Notes: a model not told the origin generated them from the letters alone. DNA of 64,000 bases from Phytopythium helicoides (GCA_024867545.1 JANFNE010000008.1:828501-892500); one strand, 5' to 3'. Positions 10,601-21,113 are shown, counted from the first letter of the stretch. A program made the numbers and translations.

Positions 10601-12333
10601 CCATGCTGATCAATGCCTTCGTGCCACACATCGTGCTTTGTCTGCAAATGTTCCTCATCTCGCCCATCACGCGATGCATCAAGCGCCGATCTATCCGCAC
10701 CCAGCAGCAGATGGACAAGTTGTACGCCGGCCCATCCTTTGACATCTCAGTGCGCTATCCTATGGTGCTAAACTCGGTCTTTGTGACAATGATCTTCTCG
10801 GGTGGATCTCCTGTACTTCTCTTTATCGCAGCACTAACGTGTGGAAGCACTTTTTGGTTTGACAAGTTATCGATCCTTCATATGTACTCTGTCAAGACAG
10901 CTTATGACGAGGAACTGGGTGAGACTGCGCTCAACTTGTTACCATGGACACTCGTGCTGCATCTTGCCTTTTCAACTTGGATGTACGGTAACCCAGATCT
11001 CATGAAGTCTCCGACTCTGAACCTGGGCGTCGTGTTTGATGCCGTGGGCATATCTATGGCCTCTTCCTCCGAATCTTCTGAGACTGCCTATGACCAACTG
11101 CTTGCGAAGGCTAGCCAGATTGATATCCTTGGGCAATATGGGTTCGTGGTCAAGATCGTGCGCTCCAACGTCATGGTCATGTTTCTTTTTTGCATCATCA
11201 CTGTCGTAGGCATTCTTCTGTCAACTATTTGGTTTCAGGTACTGCTACCTGTACTACGGAAAACAGTCGGTGTTGTCTTGCTCGCTTGCTGGAAGCGCGT
11301 TCGAGTATACTTTCGCTGCTGTTGCTGCCGCAGGAAGAAGCGCGTCAAGCCCGCTTCGAGTGATAGCCGCTCATCGGTCAACAGAAAGAGTGCCAAGGTT
11401 GCTGCTGACAATCCAGCTGCTCCAGTCGTTGTAGTGGCTGAATCTCCAGCAGCCCTGAGTGACGCTATTCCTCCTCCAAATGCGCCTCCTCTTGAGGCAC
11501 CCGATATCCCTGCGGCCATCACAGCCGATAATATCACTAACCTCACTGAGTCAGCTCTAACCTCAAATGTGAACGAGGAAAAGCTTCCAGAAAATGAAGT
11601 CAAGGAGACAGATCAAATTGGTGACGTTTTAGTGCCATCAGCTGACGCACAAATGCAAGCAGGAGACGTCCAAGTGCCTCCATCAGTCGATATAATTGAA
11701 ATGACAGTGCCAAAGTCGGCACGAATCTCGACTGGTAGTCCGGAACCGATATCTGCCTCAGGGACACCACCAGTCCTTCCGATATCAGTTCCCTCCATGG
11801 CAGCAACAACTGCAGCGATTGTTATGTCGGCAAGGCTATCAGTTCGCAAGAAGCATCCAGTAGTGCTACCCGAGTTTACCGACGTATTTCGCAAGTCGGT
11901 TCCTCGGCGGTTCAAGCCGGACACAAAGCTCGGGTTCTCGATCGATACCGAGAGTGGTGAGCTCGTGCGGTGCTGGAAGGAGGAGACCATCAGCAATGGC
12001 CGTGCTCGCACGCCTGGTGAACGCATGCGAACCTGGGAAGCGTTGCAAGCACCCGTCAAGACGTATGCTATTGAGGCCAACGCGAAGTACCGACTTGCTT
12101 TCGCAGAGCTGGTTGCTGCTTCGAGACGCTCGCGGTCGGGCTCCACAGTGCTCTCCAAGGTGGACGTGCCTGCCGAGGAGACCGATGGAGACCACCCTAC
12201 AGCGCCTGCTGCTTGGACTGACCTCGCTGCTGTTCCGCCTGCGGAGCATGCTGAACCAGCGTTGGTGGGAGAAGAGCCACCGCCCATTACATCAAACGAG
12301 GAAGCCACCAACGCAATAAGTTCGTCAATGTGA
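7699..12333 (+). pseudogene. OSCA/TMEM63-like membrane protein, copy 1, frameshifted
   Basis: It is colinear with the intact paralogue at 32903-36979 but needs about five single-base corrections: near 9590 (after STRWL), near 9930 (after WELEWD), near 10278 (after DFVPC), near 10540 and near 10575 (around GKYHDFQRDWYP). None looks like an intron, because both sides abut in the paralogue without a gap. The N-terminus carries about eight copies of a KSPREPSV-type octapeptide. Then come TM1-TM2, an RRM-like cytosolic domain (YSVFVRGLPPDAT), a Lys/Glu-rich coiled-coil insert, the motif PSNILWENLEITDRGRLYRRSF before TM3, a Cys-rich loop and a TM bundle with FERHSSESAK. This is the layout of the DUF221/CSC1 branch of the TMEM16-OSCA superfamily. 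It is a pseudogene unless the indels are assembly errors. Confidence 0.7.
7852..8022 (+). repeat. Tandem 24-nt repeat coding for KSPR(E/D)PSV octapeptides
   Basis: About seven to eight consecutive units read SVKSPREP, STKSPREP, SVKSPREP, QVKSPRES, PIKSPRDP, SVKSPRDP, SVKSPRAP. Each holds a Ser-Pro-Arg core, a typical proline-directed kinase site. The intact paralogue lacks the repeat, so it expanded or was lost after duplication. Confidence 0.85.
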
Positions 12334-12399
12334 GCAAATGCAGCAATTGATTTCCGTTTGGAATTTAGCACGATAGTCATCTGGCTTCGTCTTGATTGC

Positions 12400-12769
12400 C
12401 TACTTGGCCTCAGCCATGGTGTAAAACCCCTGTGCGTACTTCTTGCCAAACTCTTCGGCTGAGCTCGGTGGGTGCTTAAGTGCCTTTCGGGGGTTCTCGT
12501 CAAGCTCCTATTTTGTTCAGGTTATCGATGGCGTCATTCCCGAACACAAAACAGCGCAATCCGTTCAATCATAAGTTGGCCCGCACCTCGAAGATCGCCT
12601 CGAGGTCTCCACCAAGCTTTTCGTACAAAGCTGCGAGCTTTTCGGCGATGCGGGGGTCGTACTCGAGCGAATCCGAGTGCTCGCGGCCCTTGCTGCCCGT
12701 GGCCTTAAGGCTTTTGCTTGACTTGTTCAGCTCTGACTCGGTCACCACGCTGCCGCCCTTCGCCTCCAT
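12400..12769 (-). CDS. Small two-exon protein, 96 aa, unknown
   Basis: Exon 1 is 12769-12587 and exon 2 is 12507-12400, joined in phase 0 by an 80-nt intron with a gtgcgg donor and an atag acceptor. Exon 1 gives MEAKGGSVVTESELN... ending YEKLGGDLEAIFE; exon 2 gives ELDENPRKALKHPPSSAEEF and ends YTMAEAK. The product is charged and probably helical, with no signal peptide or membrane segment. The splice fits this genome's intron type and joins two stretches of similar composition, which is the main support. No family recognised. It is tail-to-tail with the channel pseudogene that ends 67 nt away. Confidence 0.6.
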
Positions 12770-12920
12770 TATGTGGTGCTCTCTTGCCTAGATGGTGTCT
12801 GTCTGGCACTGTGGATCGCTTGAAGGGAAACGCAACCGCCGCAAACCCCACGAAACGACAGTCTCGAAAAGTCTTCACCATCACCATCGCTATTATCGTA
12901 AATAACCCGAGCTGTTGCAG

Positions 12921-14195
12921 TCAAACCTCCACATCCTTGTCGTCCACCACCGAGGTGTTGGCGTCCGCTTCAGATGGCTCATCACCACCGCTAGGCGGTG
13001 CGCCTGCTCCCATTACAACCGCAGTTGAGATTTTCTCTTCCTGCTTTTCTTCCTCTTCTGAGGCGGCATCCGGGATTACATTTGGATCCACGTCGTCATC
13101 GTCATTATCATCACCACCCTGTGTATTGGCAGTTTCGGAAGGCTTGAAGCGAGGTGTCAACTCGGTCTCGGAGGTAGAGTCCGAGTCGTAGAACGCGTCC
13201 AGCTGCTCTGCATCTGCCTCCACCACGAGGTCGATCGAGTCAAGCGTCTCCTTGCCGGTTGAAAGTGTGGCGACTGACTCTGTCATCGTCATCAATCGTC
13301 AGGTATGCTCACTCTCACACCAAAACCCCAGCCATCAAACGAGTAGACTCACCTGCTTGTGCGCTCGCCGCTGTCCCGCCCTGGTAACTCACGAGCGTCT
13401 GGTATGTTTTGAGGTCGTCGTGGAAGGCCTGCGCGAGCCGCTGGCGTCGCTCCTCCAGCAGCGCGCGCTTGCGGCCCTCCTTCTCGTGCAGGATCTGCTG
13501 CTCGAACCGCTCCAACTCCTCTTGCTGCACTCATAGCCACCATTTAGCGGCTCAGTGCAGCTGCAGCTCGTGACGGCAGCTTGCGACGCACCTGGCGTGC
13601 CGCGAACTCGGCGTTCTGCTTGGCCATGTACTCCTCGGAGCGCTGTGCGAGCAGGTTTTCCACGTCCTCTGCGTCCTCCGCGATCTTCTCCACGAGCCCG
13701 CTGCACTCGCAAGCCCCGTCAGCCTCCTTTCCACCCTCTCCAACTCCCTTCAACGACCGTCGCACCGCAGGTGGCCCAGCTGCTGGCGCACGCGCGCCAC
13801 GAGGTGGAAGTTCTGCGCCACGAACTGCGCGCTCTCGGCCTGGTCCAGCAGCTTCTGCCGCGTCTTGGACAGCTCCGCGCCCAGCTCCTCGCCGCTGCAG
13901 CCACGCGTCAGCCTTCTCGCCAGTCGACGTCGACACCTGCTGCAGGCGCCGCGCACCTGGCCACCAGCGCGCGGTGCCGCGCCAGCACGAGGTCCATGCG
14001 CGCCTGTCGCTGCCGCAGGAACGCGCCGCCCTCGCCGCTGGCCGCCGCCTCCGCTTCGTGCGCGTCTCCACCGCCGTCTCCGCCGCTTGCGGCGCCCGCA
14101 GCGCCCGCCGGCGCCTCCAGGCGCGTCGAGAGCTCGCGCGACTTGGCCACCACGTAGCCCAGCATGTCTCGATCCAAAATGGGGCGGAAGGGCAT
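12921..14195 (-). CDS. Dysbindin-like coiled-coil protein (BLOC-1 type)
   Basis: Five exons: 14195-13957, 13894-13766, 13700-13592, 13524-13353, 13279-12921. All junctions are GT-AG with matching phases, giving 335 residues. The first ATG is MPFRPILDRDMLGYVV. A Gly/Ala-rich stretch follows, then a long coiled coil (ELSKTRQKLLDQAESAQF, VEKIAEDAEDVENLLAQRSE, QEELERFEQQILHEKEGRKR, LEERRQRLAQAFHDDLKTYQ), then ETLDSIDLVVEADAEQLDAF and an acidic tail. Order and wording match animal dysbindin: a coiled coil ending EAFQQDMEQY and later a short LEQMDLMD...ALDVFLNS motif before an acidic tail. Dysbindin is a subunit of BLOC-1, which works in endosome-to-lysosome-related organelle traffic. Assignment rests on memory of the family pattern, so a profile search is needed. 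Confidence 0.65.
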
Positions 14196-14353
14196 CACTA
14201 TCCTGTCACAAACCCAGATGTGTGACTTTACTGTCACAATCGTAGCTTAGTGACACATGATGAATGTCATTACCCCGATAGAATGACACTAACGGCCGCA
14301 CGTTGAAGTGCGCTCCTCGAGGAGCTCACTTGTTCTCGCGCCGCCTCTGCCTC

Positions 14354-15394
14354 ATGCAGGCCTGGACGGCGCGCTGCTCGGGCTCGACGCTGCTCGAGTT
14401 CCTGCTGCGGTCAGCGCCGGCGCCTGGGCCGCTGCCGCGCGCGGCGATGGGCGAGATCCGCCGCGTGCTGGCGCGCCGCCGCGTGCACTGGGGGCTCCCG
14501 CGGCGCCGCAACCTGCTCATCCTCGCGTGCGAGCGCGGGCTCGACCCCGCGGTGCTCGACTGCCTGCTGCAGGCCTTTTACCGCCAGCGTCGGCTCGCGC
14601 TCTTCGACGGCTCGCGAAAGCTGCTCGAGGCAGACCGCGAGGCTGCTGTGTGGGCGGCCGCGAACCCGGACGGACCCGCGTGCACGCTACTCGGGAGACT
14701 CTTCTTGATCGACAACGTCGACTTGCACGAGCGCGGGAGCCGACCCATGCACTTGCCCGTACTACTTGCGGCGATCCGCTCCAACGACGAGCAGTGGGCC
14801 GAGCAGGTGCTGCTGCATCGACGAATCGCGCCTGCAGTGGTGAACGCGGTTGTTCCGACCGATTTGGTGCTCGGTAAATACGCCAAACGGCCGAGTCGAA
14901 GACGCCAAAGAAGAATCGACAGGCAGCGGCATGAGCTCGGACACCTGGTCGAATGCGTGCGAGAAGCGACCAAGGCTGGGATGGACACTGTCTTGCTCAG
15001 GCTGGACGCGCTCAACCCCATGGCGACGCGGGCAATAGTTGCATATTGCACCAGCCCCACGATCTACGGCACTCATCTCGTTGCACGAAATGAGGCTCCG
15101 ACCATCACGTCGCGCCTTGTGACCAAATTCCAGCGAGACTTACTCTGGAATCAGGTCGGTCCGCTGGTGCTCGCGAGAATGGAGAGCGCTCGACGCAGGA
15201 AGCGGTTTCCGTGGTACGCAGTGTGGCGCTGGCGTCTTCAGATCGAGGAGCCAAAAGCCGCAAATTCGACGCAACATTTGTTGGGAATTCTTCCAGACGG
15301 TCTCTTTCGAATCATCGTGGCGTTTGTGTCAGTCGCAAACGAGGCTGACGCTGTGATGGAAGCTCTTGCACGGTGTGATAGCGAGGATTGGTGA
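14354..15394 (+). CDS. Solenoid-family protein, member 1
   Basis: Single exon, 346 residues from the first ATG (MQAWTARCSGSTLLEFLL). The N-terminal half is built of short helical pairs reminiscent of degenerate ankyrin repeats (NLLILACERGLDPAVLDCLL). Diagnostic segments shared with three other genes in the window are LPVLLAAIRSNDEQWAEQVL in the middle and a C-terminal ILPDGLFRIIVAFV. There is no signal peptide or clear membrane helix. Its start lies 159 nt from the divergent dysbindin-like gene, and its stop is adjacent to the Fanzor relic. Function unknown; likely a protein-interaction scaffold. Confidence 0.75.
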   Translation: MQAWTARCSGSTLLEFLLRSAPAPGPLPRAAMGEIRRVLARRRVHWGLPRRRNLLILACERGLDPAVLDCLLQAFYRQRRLALFDGSRKLLEADREAAVWAAANPDGPACTLLGRLFLIDNVDLHERGSRPMHLPVLLAAIRSNDEQWAEQVLLHRRIAPAVVNAVVPTDLVLGKYAKRPSRRRQRRIDRQRHELGHLVECVREATKAGMDTVLLRLDALNPMATRAIVAYCTSPTIYGTHLVARNEAPTITSRLVTKFQRDLLWNQVGPLVLARMESARRRKRFPWYAVWRWRLQIEEPKAANSTQHLLGILPDGLFRIIVAFVSVANEADAVMEALARCDSEDW

Positions 15395-15415
15395 GCTACG
15401 GTGTGGCTATATTTG

Positions 15416-15585
15416 CTAGCACTCGCCTTCGGCTCGCGGGTATGGCCGTGGTAAGCCCGGCATCCTACGATAAAAGACGATGACTGGGAATGGAACCCAG
15501 TGAAAATGCAACAATGCCTGAGTATACAGTGCTATCTGCGGGCAACGCTGAGCGCACCTGCAGACACTTTGTGGCCCCTGATGTG
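15416..15585 (-). other. Fanzor 3' flank, candidate guide-RNA scaffold region
   Basis: In TnpB/Fanzor elements the guide (omega) RNA usually covers the 3' end of the nuclease ORF and the adjacent element end. This segment lies directly 3' of the Fanzor stop, is GC-rich and holds short hairpins, for example ACTGGG/CCCAGT around 15482-15501. I cannot place the element end: no convincing terminal inverted repeat was found, only a weak CACTCGC match near 15421 and on the other strand near 17635. Confidence 0.3.
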
Positions 15586-17563
15586 TTAAGTTGGCGCTCG
15601 GCAAAAAATGGTAGGTCTTGGTTGACCACGGAGCATGTAGAAGAGAAGCATGAGCATGTTCTTCGAGGCGTTGACGTCGCGGTTCACAGTAGTACCAAAA
15701 CAGCCATTGGATCGACAATGGAGCACACTATAAACCTTGCACGTCCGCCATTCCTTGTCCGTGCTGTTCTTGACCTTGCAGAGTCGGAGACTGTACTGGT
15801 ATTCTAGCCGCCGGTGGCAACGTGAGTGAAGCTTGCTGGTGCGAAACTCGTCAATTGGTTGTACACGACAGTAGTTTCTCAACGTGTGCTCCAGTCTTTT
15901 GACCGGCCCCGCGGGGCACTTCTTGATGAGTCCAGAGTAATCGGTATTGCTCCAATCTCCAAATCCAACCACCGTTCGCCTGCCTGCTTGCTGGGTCAGT
16001 CTCCGGCAGAGTTCATGTAGCTTCTTCTGCGCAAAGATGTACCGTCCAAAACGCAGGTTGCGGAATCCCTTCGCCCGTGAAAATCCTAGCAGGTTTTCCA
16101 TACGTGGAATAACGTATCGTGTGTACGTTTCCAGCAGCTCGAGCGACGCGGTCTTCTTCGACGGCATCTGACGCTCGGCCGCCAAAATGTCGGGACGCCG
16201 CTCCTTCCAGCAAGCTATCTTCTGGTTGCTCTTGTGGTAGCGAGCATCCTCGTAGAACTCACGAGTAGAGCAGTGGATAGTCTCGCCATCCTGGTTGGTT
16301 GCTACAAACAGATCTCGTCTGCCAGGATCTAGGCCCCACATGACATCGTAGTCTTCTTCCCGAAGTGGGCGGTCTGTTGCCGGATGGGTTTTCCGCATGA
16401 CAATACTGACAGCCTTTCCGTCCGTCACGATCTCTCCTGCGAACTTCTTGTTGGCTGTTTCAAACTTCTCGATATTGAAGAGACTGTGCCACCATTCGTC
16501 TGCGACAGCATTCCAATCGTCACCTAGAGGAGGCACGCGAACACCAGCACGTAGAAGTAGGCTGCGGAGCGCCGTCTTGCACATCTTGAAGTGCGAGCAC
16601 TTGAACCCATTCTTTGTCGGCAGAAGACTGAACGTGCGGACCTCTGGGATGTCCTGTCGATGCTGAAACCGGCGATTCCTCTCTTCAATGTCGGTCAGAA
16701 CCATGTAGGTGAGAGGAAGCAATCTGTTAGCCTCGTCGGACAAGTAGCCGCTCTCGTTGCGCGGGATCTGCTCTCGCCAAGCCTGCACCTCGGTATCGTT
16801 GCCGTGCTAGACAGGGTCCAGGATGTTCTTGATCATGACGTAGGCCTCAGCACCATTCAAGTCATAGACCCGCTTGATGTGACGGTGAAAGCGACGGTAG
16901 AAGTTGCGTACGATCGCGTTCTTGGTGTTAGTGGCCATCATTTGGGCTGCGTTCTGCTGCCACCCAGCAGTAATCTGCCGGTTGCTTGCACGTCGAGCGT
17001 CTTCACCTCGCCAAGTGTTGTACAGCGTGACTGATTGCTGGAATGCAGGAGACCCGAGTGTGGAGTTGGCGTTGCAAACACACGATAGGCATCTGTAGAA
17101 GAAGACCTGGTTGAGTGGCTCCACTGCATCGCCCAGCTGACACATCCGCACGGCGTGGATGTTGGCGAGGACGTAAGCCTCCAGCACGGCCTGGTCCATA
17201 TCCGCCAGCACGGACTCCCACGGCAAAGTCATGGCCTCATCGCTCTTGCAAAACGCCTTGAGCGACGTCTTGACGCACACAAGCGAGGATTTGGCGTTAG
17301 CTGCGTCACGAGCTTCGACTTCGGCCCGTCGCCTCTTTGACTGACTCTTGCGTGGTTCTGCACTGCGTTTCTTCCTTTTAGACCTAGCACCGCCTGACGT
17401 CGGACCAGCTGCACGTGTTGTCTTGGACCGACCTCGACGAGTTGCTGAAGCAGCTCTACTCGTTGTGGATCTGCATAGCCCTGCGGCAGCTTGTCTGATC
17501 TTGGACCTGCCTCGCCGGGACCTGGATCGCCCTCCTTGCCGATCGAGCGCGCTTGTTTGCCAT
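15586..17563 (-). pseudogene. Fanzor (eukaryotic TnpB-like RNA-guided nuclease), degenerate
   Basis: Two abutting minus-strand ORFs, 17571-16807 and 16788-15586, are in the same frame and separated only by an in-frame TAG at 16809-16807. The C-terminal ORF carries a RuvC-type nuclease: GLDPG (first Asp, residue 154 of that ORF), DEFRTSKLHSRCH with the alternative Glu (314), HCRSNGC zinc-binding residues, and NRDVNASKN with the third acidic residue (Asp 371). The first zinc Cys seems replaced by His. The N-terminal ORF is basic (ARSKRKKRSAEP, SQSKRRRAEVE), like a nuclear localisation signal. A strong Kozak ATG (gccaccatgg, 17563) lies in a different frame from the rest, implying another indel. 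Such genes ride in transposons and are related to Cas12. Confidence 0.85.
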
Positions 17564-17571
17564 GGTGGCAA

Positions 17572-19160
17572 ATTACACTGTGAGTAGGGAGATCAGGGTC
17601 GGCAGCCGCTTTCGTTCGTTGCCGTTCGAGAGCGAGTGGGCGCTTGACAATTCAAAACATGCTATTGTCTCATCATGACCGTTTACGTGTATGCAGGCAG
17701 AGTGGCAAAGGCCGCTTTACTAGCTTGCCGAGGCTCATGATGGAGCTCTGGAGATCCTTCCTATGGCATCTTCAACAAGCAATATGAAGTGTCCATGCAG
17801 TGCTGTTGTCATCGCTGGGGAGGGCATCGCGCAACCCGCTTGAAGCTGATGAACTGCGCTGCCAGCTTGTCAATTGGGCAGTACCGTAAGTTACGCTCTT
17901 GAAGACAGGTGTGTCTTCAAGAGCGTAACTTACGGTACTTGCGTAACTTTCTTGCCGTAACGACAGGTTTATTTAGTTTCACGTCTCCTTTTCTTCGTTT
18001 TCCGGTTGAGTGGGAGTTTACGTCGATCGTTGTGATGAGAAAGGTGAATGTAGAAGTGGAGGTTTTTGTGTTTTGTGGCCATCTACCACAGCGCCAATGC
18101 CTGGTACCCCGGTCATTTCATTGTTAGTGCTGCTCCAAAGAGTATGCATCGTTTAACACCTTGGTTCCCAACGTCGTATCTTACGACATTAGCACATGAA
18201 CTGCAAGCGATTGTCTCTGCATGACGCGCTTGTTTTTCACAAGCATGGAGTGCCAGGAGCCCAGCAAGGAACCGAGCGTCATGAAGACTGCCTAGGCGAC
18301 TCAACGGACACTACACTACTCGACTGGATTTTCTTGGTCGTGTAGAAGGCTTGCCGAGAGCTCATTGGTAGCATCGTGGATTCCAACGCACAGTCCTCAA
18401 TTCTTTCCACAAAGTCGCTCCACCGGATCCTTGCGGTTCGATGGGACCGTTATGGAGGGCTCCTAGGGGAGGAACGATTGGCTGGATGAGCAAGCCGCAG
18501 CACTCGACGCGCAGCATTTCTTCTCTCAGTCGTGAATTTGCAAGATGGAGTCCAAGCGGCCGCATTTCCCGGATCACGACCCGGGGCCGCGCAGCTACTC
18601 CAAGCAGCCGGAGTTTTTCGACGACGACGACGACGACCTAGCCTGTGAAGCTCGCCTTATCCTCTTTTCCGCGGCCAGATGTGTCGGCAGGACTTGCGCT
18701 GTTGCAGATCACAGTCGAAGCAAGGCCAACCGCCCGAGTCATCGACAGTGCCGTGTTGATTCAGTAGGGTCCCCCACCGGAGCGCGGATCCACGGAGGAA
18801 GGCCATTGCGAGCAGGCGACAGGCGTTTCGCCTCGGCGCTAGCTGCGCAGGACGCATCGACGTCAAGAACAACTCCAATATCGTGGTGGTGAGGGAACAC
18901 CACCACACGTGGTAACCAGTCTACGCTGTGGAGTCAGTGTAGAGTATTCTGGGAGTCCCGTATAACTGTAGTGGAGAGGGCAGAGGGTAGGAACCTCGGT
19001 GAAACAAGAGTTAATGATCAGCTGAGTGGAACTTGATATTCCTGCCTTGCCAACTTGCCAGTTCTACAAGAATCAATGAACCACGAGGTTGAGACGGCAT
19101 GCGACATCAACACTCAAAGAACCACACTCTGGAACTCCAATTAACTTTCTTCAGTCCACA
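17572..19160. other. Gene-poor interval after the Fanzor relic
   Basis: About 1.6 kb without a supportable gene. It contains the long perfect hairpin listed separately. A short frame at 18545 begins MESKRPHFPDHDPGPRSYSK and runs into an Asp cluster, but has no convincing continuation or splice. Confidence 0.4.
17880..17939. repeat. Perfect 28-bp inverted repeat with 4-nt loop
   Basis: The left arm 17880-17907 starts agtaccgtaagttacgctc; the right arm 17912-17939 is its exact reverse complement; the loop is ggtg. It lies about 320 nt upstream of the Fanzor start and in no gene. It could be a foldback/MITE relic, an element end, or a source of hairpin RNA. Confidence 0.95.
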
Positions 19161-21113
19161 TCAAGAAACAACTCTGCCGCAAGCTTGTGCCTGCTGAGCC
19201 ATTTGCTCTCGCCAGCCCGGTGCAATCGAGTCTTGGATCCTTTCGAACTCTTCACACAGGCCAGGAAAGTACTCCCTTCCACGTTGAAAGTTTGCACTCA
19301 TGTCTTCGGGTTGCTTACTCCACATCCAACACGAAACTTCGACGCGCCTGCACATATATCCCGATCGAATGGCTCCTTTCTCCCACGTAAGTCGCCCATC
19401 GGAATAAAGGGCGATCACGTTCTCAAGTCGGTTAAACGCGCAAATGTCGCTTCCATTCAGATTCCGTCCGTGATAGTGCTGGAGGAGCCATTTCAGAGCT
19501 TTTACATCAATATGTCTTGCTGCTGCTTTGACTGCATCCACAGAGATTGGGTCCCCCAACTTCACGTGTAGCCACTCCAAAACTTTAATGCGACCACTTC
19601 CTGCAGCATGGATCATCGCTTGACGAGTGTAACCTTCCCTGCGATTCTCATGTAGGTACTCCAAGACTTCTAGATGCCCATGCTGAGCTGCTAAATCCAT
19701 TGCATCCGTGGTGCACCCCTCCGAACGATTCTCGTGCAACCACTTTACCACAGCCAGATGCCCGCTGCTCGCGGCCGCGTCCATTGCCCATGCAGTGCAA
19801 CCAGCTTTGCAGTTGGCATGAAGCCATTGTACCACTTGCAAGTGTCCATTACTGGCCGCAAAATTCATCCCGTACTTGGTAGATCCTTCGCTTCTATTGG
19901 CATGAAGCCACTTCACCACATTCAAATGGTTATTCGCAGCAGCAAAGTTCATCGCAGCTATTGAGCGTCCCGAACAATTCGCATGAAGCCATTTCACAAC
20001 GTCCAGATGGCCACAGCTTGCTGCAGTAGCCATCACATCAATAGAGATCTTGAAACCCATGCGATCCAGCTCCTGGATGATTTGAAGATTTCCACTAGCA
20101 GCAAGCAAGAGCTCAAAATTTTGATCACCTGGACTCTTGGTACTAGTAATAATCAAGTTCTCGACTGCCCACTTGGCAATCGTCGTATGCTCATGGCTAA
20201 CAGCTAGATCAATTTCATCCAGATCCACGGTCTTTACACCTTTTCCTACTAACCACTGTGCCGTCTCGAGCTGCCCACTGGAAATCGCACCATTCATTTG
20301 AGACTCACTCAACGTCGCACCAAGGTGGTCAATCGCCCATTCTAGCACGTTCTTGTGGCCAAACGTTGCCGCCCAGCTCAGCATTGTATCCATCTCCCAA
20401 TTTCGTGTGCTCTCGAGCTCGAGAACCCATTGAAGCATATCTAGATCTCCGATTTTGGCGGCAGCAAATACAATCTGCGATGTATCATCGGGAGGTACCG
20501 GCGTAACATTCGTGTGGAGCCAATGGACCATCGCAAAGATACGCGCTTTATCGTTTTCAGCAACAACTTCTGGTGGCAAGTAGCGGAGCGCGTTCGGCCA
20601 CCACGTTACTCTCGCGTTGTGAAGGGCGTGAATCCACTGAAGAAACTCGAGGTTGACGAATTGAATTGCGATGCAAACTGCCTCCACGATAATCCCCGCC
20701 GGGCAGTACTCGTCAACGAGCCACTTGGCGATGTCGGTTTGTCGGCATCGTAATGCGTTGACAAGGGCGTCATCAAACCACTTCTGCTTGAGGTACGGGT
20801 CGATGCCTGCTGCTGCTTCACTTGCAGCAATTCTTCTCAGTAAGCGAAGCTGGCCAGGCAGCGGGTTCGTTGATGGAGGTACTAGGTGCTTCGCTTTGAC
20901 GGACCCCCAGGCAGTCACTTTGACCACCGTCCACAGTGGCGTTGGGTCCAGACAAGACTCCATGTGCTTCGCAACATCTTCGTTGAGCAGCTTGGCGCGG
21001 CGCACGACGGCGACGCTCGTCAGCAGCGATGCCTCGGGAGCTCGGCTCGGTGCGCTAGGATGGGCCGCGCGCTTCGCTGGGTAGGGGTCGAAGCTTCCGC
21101 CGCCGCCTCGCAT
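19161..21113 (-). CDS. Ankyrin-repeat protein 1
   Basis: One exon, 650 residues. The N-terminal 200 residues are non-repetitive, and the middle (roughly 220-560) is a run of 25-34-residue ankyrin repeats of the oomycete type, for example GHLDVVKWLHANCSG, NHLNVVKWLHANRSEG, GHLQVVQWLHANCKAG, GHLAVVKWLHENRSEGCT and GHLEVLEYLHENRREGYT. The C-terminal tail contains several Trp/Cys residues and no catalytic domain. Role: intracellular protein-protein interaction; partner unknown. It is divergently oriented to solenoid member 2 with about 190 nt between starts, suggesting a shared promoter region. Confidence 0.85.
   Translation of the reverse strand: MRGGGGSFDPYPAKRAAHPSAPSRAPEASLLTSVAVVRRAKLLNEDVAKHMESCLDPTPLWTVVKVTAWGSVKAKHLVPPSTNPLPGQLRLLRRIAASEAAAGIDPYLKQKWFDDALVNALRCRQTDIAKWLVDEYCPAGIIVEAVCIAIQFVNLEFLQWIHALHNARVTWWPNALRYLPPEVVAENDKARIFAMVHWLHTNVTPVPPDDTSQIVFAAAKIGDLDMLQWVLELESTRNWEMDTMLSWAATFGHKNVLEWAIDHLGATLSESQMNGAISSGQLETAQWLVGKGVKTVDLDEIDLAVSHEHTTIAKWAVENLIITSTKSPGDQNFELLLAASGNLQIIQELDRMGFKISIDVMATAASCGHLDVVKWLHANCSGRSIAAMNFAAANNHLNVVKWLHANRSEGSTKYGMNFAASNGHLQVVQWLHANCKAGCTAWAMDAAASSGHLAVVKWLHENRSEGCTTDAMDLAAQHGHLEVLEYLHENRREGYTRQAMIHAAGSGRIKVLEWLHVKLGDPISVDAVKAAARHIDVKALKWLLQHYHGRNLNGSDICAFNRLENVIALYSDGRLTWEKGAIRSGYMCRRVEVSCWMWSKQPEDMSANFQRGREYFPGLCEEFERIQDSIAPGWREQMAQQAQACGRVVS

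Noticed and set aside
15415..17640. Terminal inverted repeats for the Fanzor element
   Set aside because: Only a 7-bp CACTCGC match could be found at the two sides, within chance expectation.
18545..18892. 115-codon frame starting MESKRPHFPDHDPGP
   Set aside because: The start looks protein-like, but the frame soon becomes random and no splice gives a sensible continuation.
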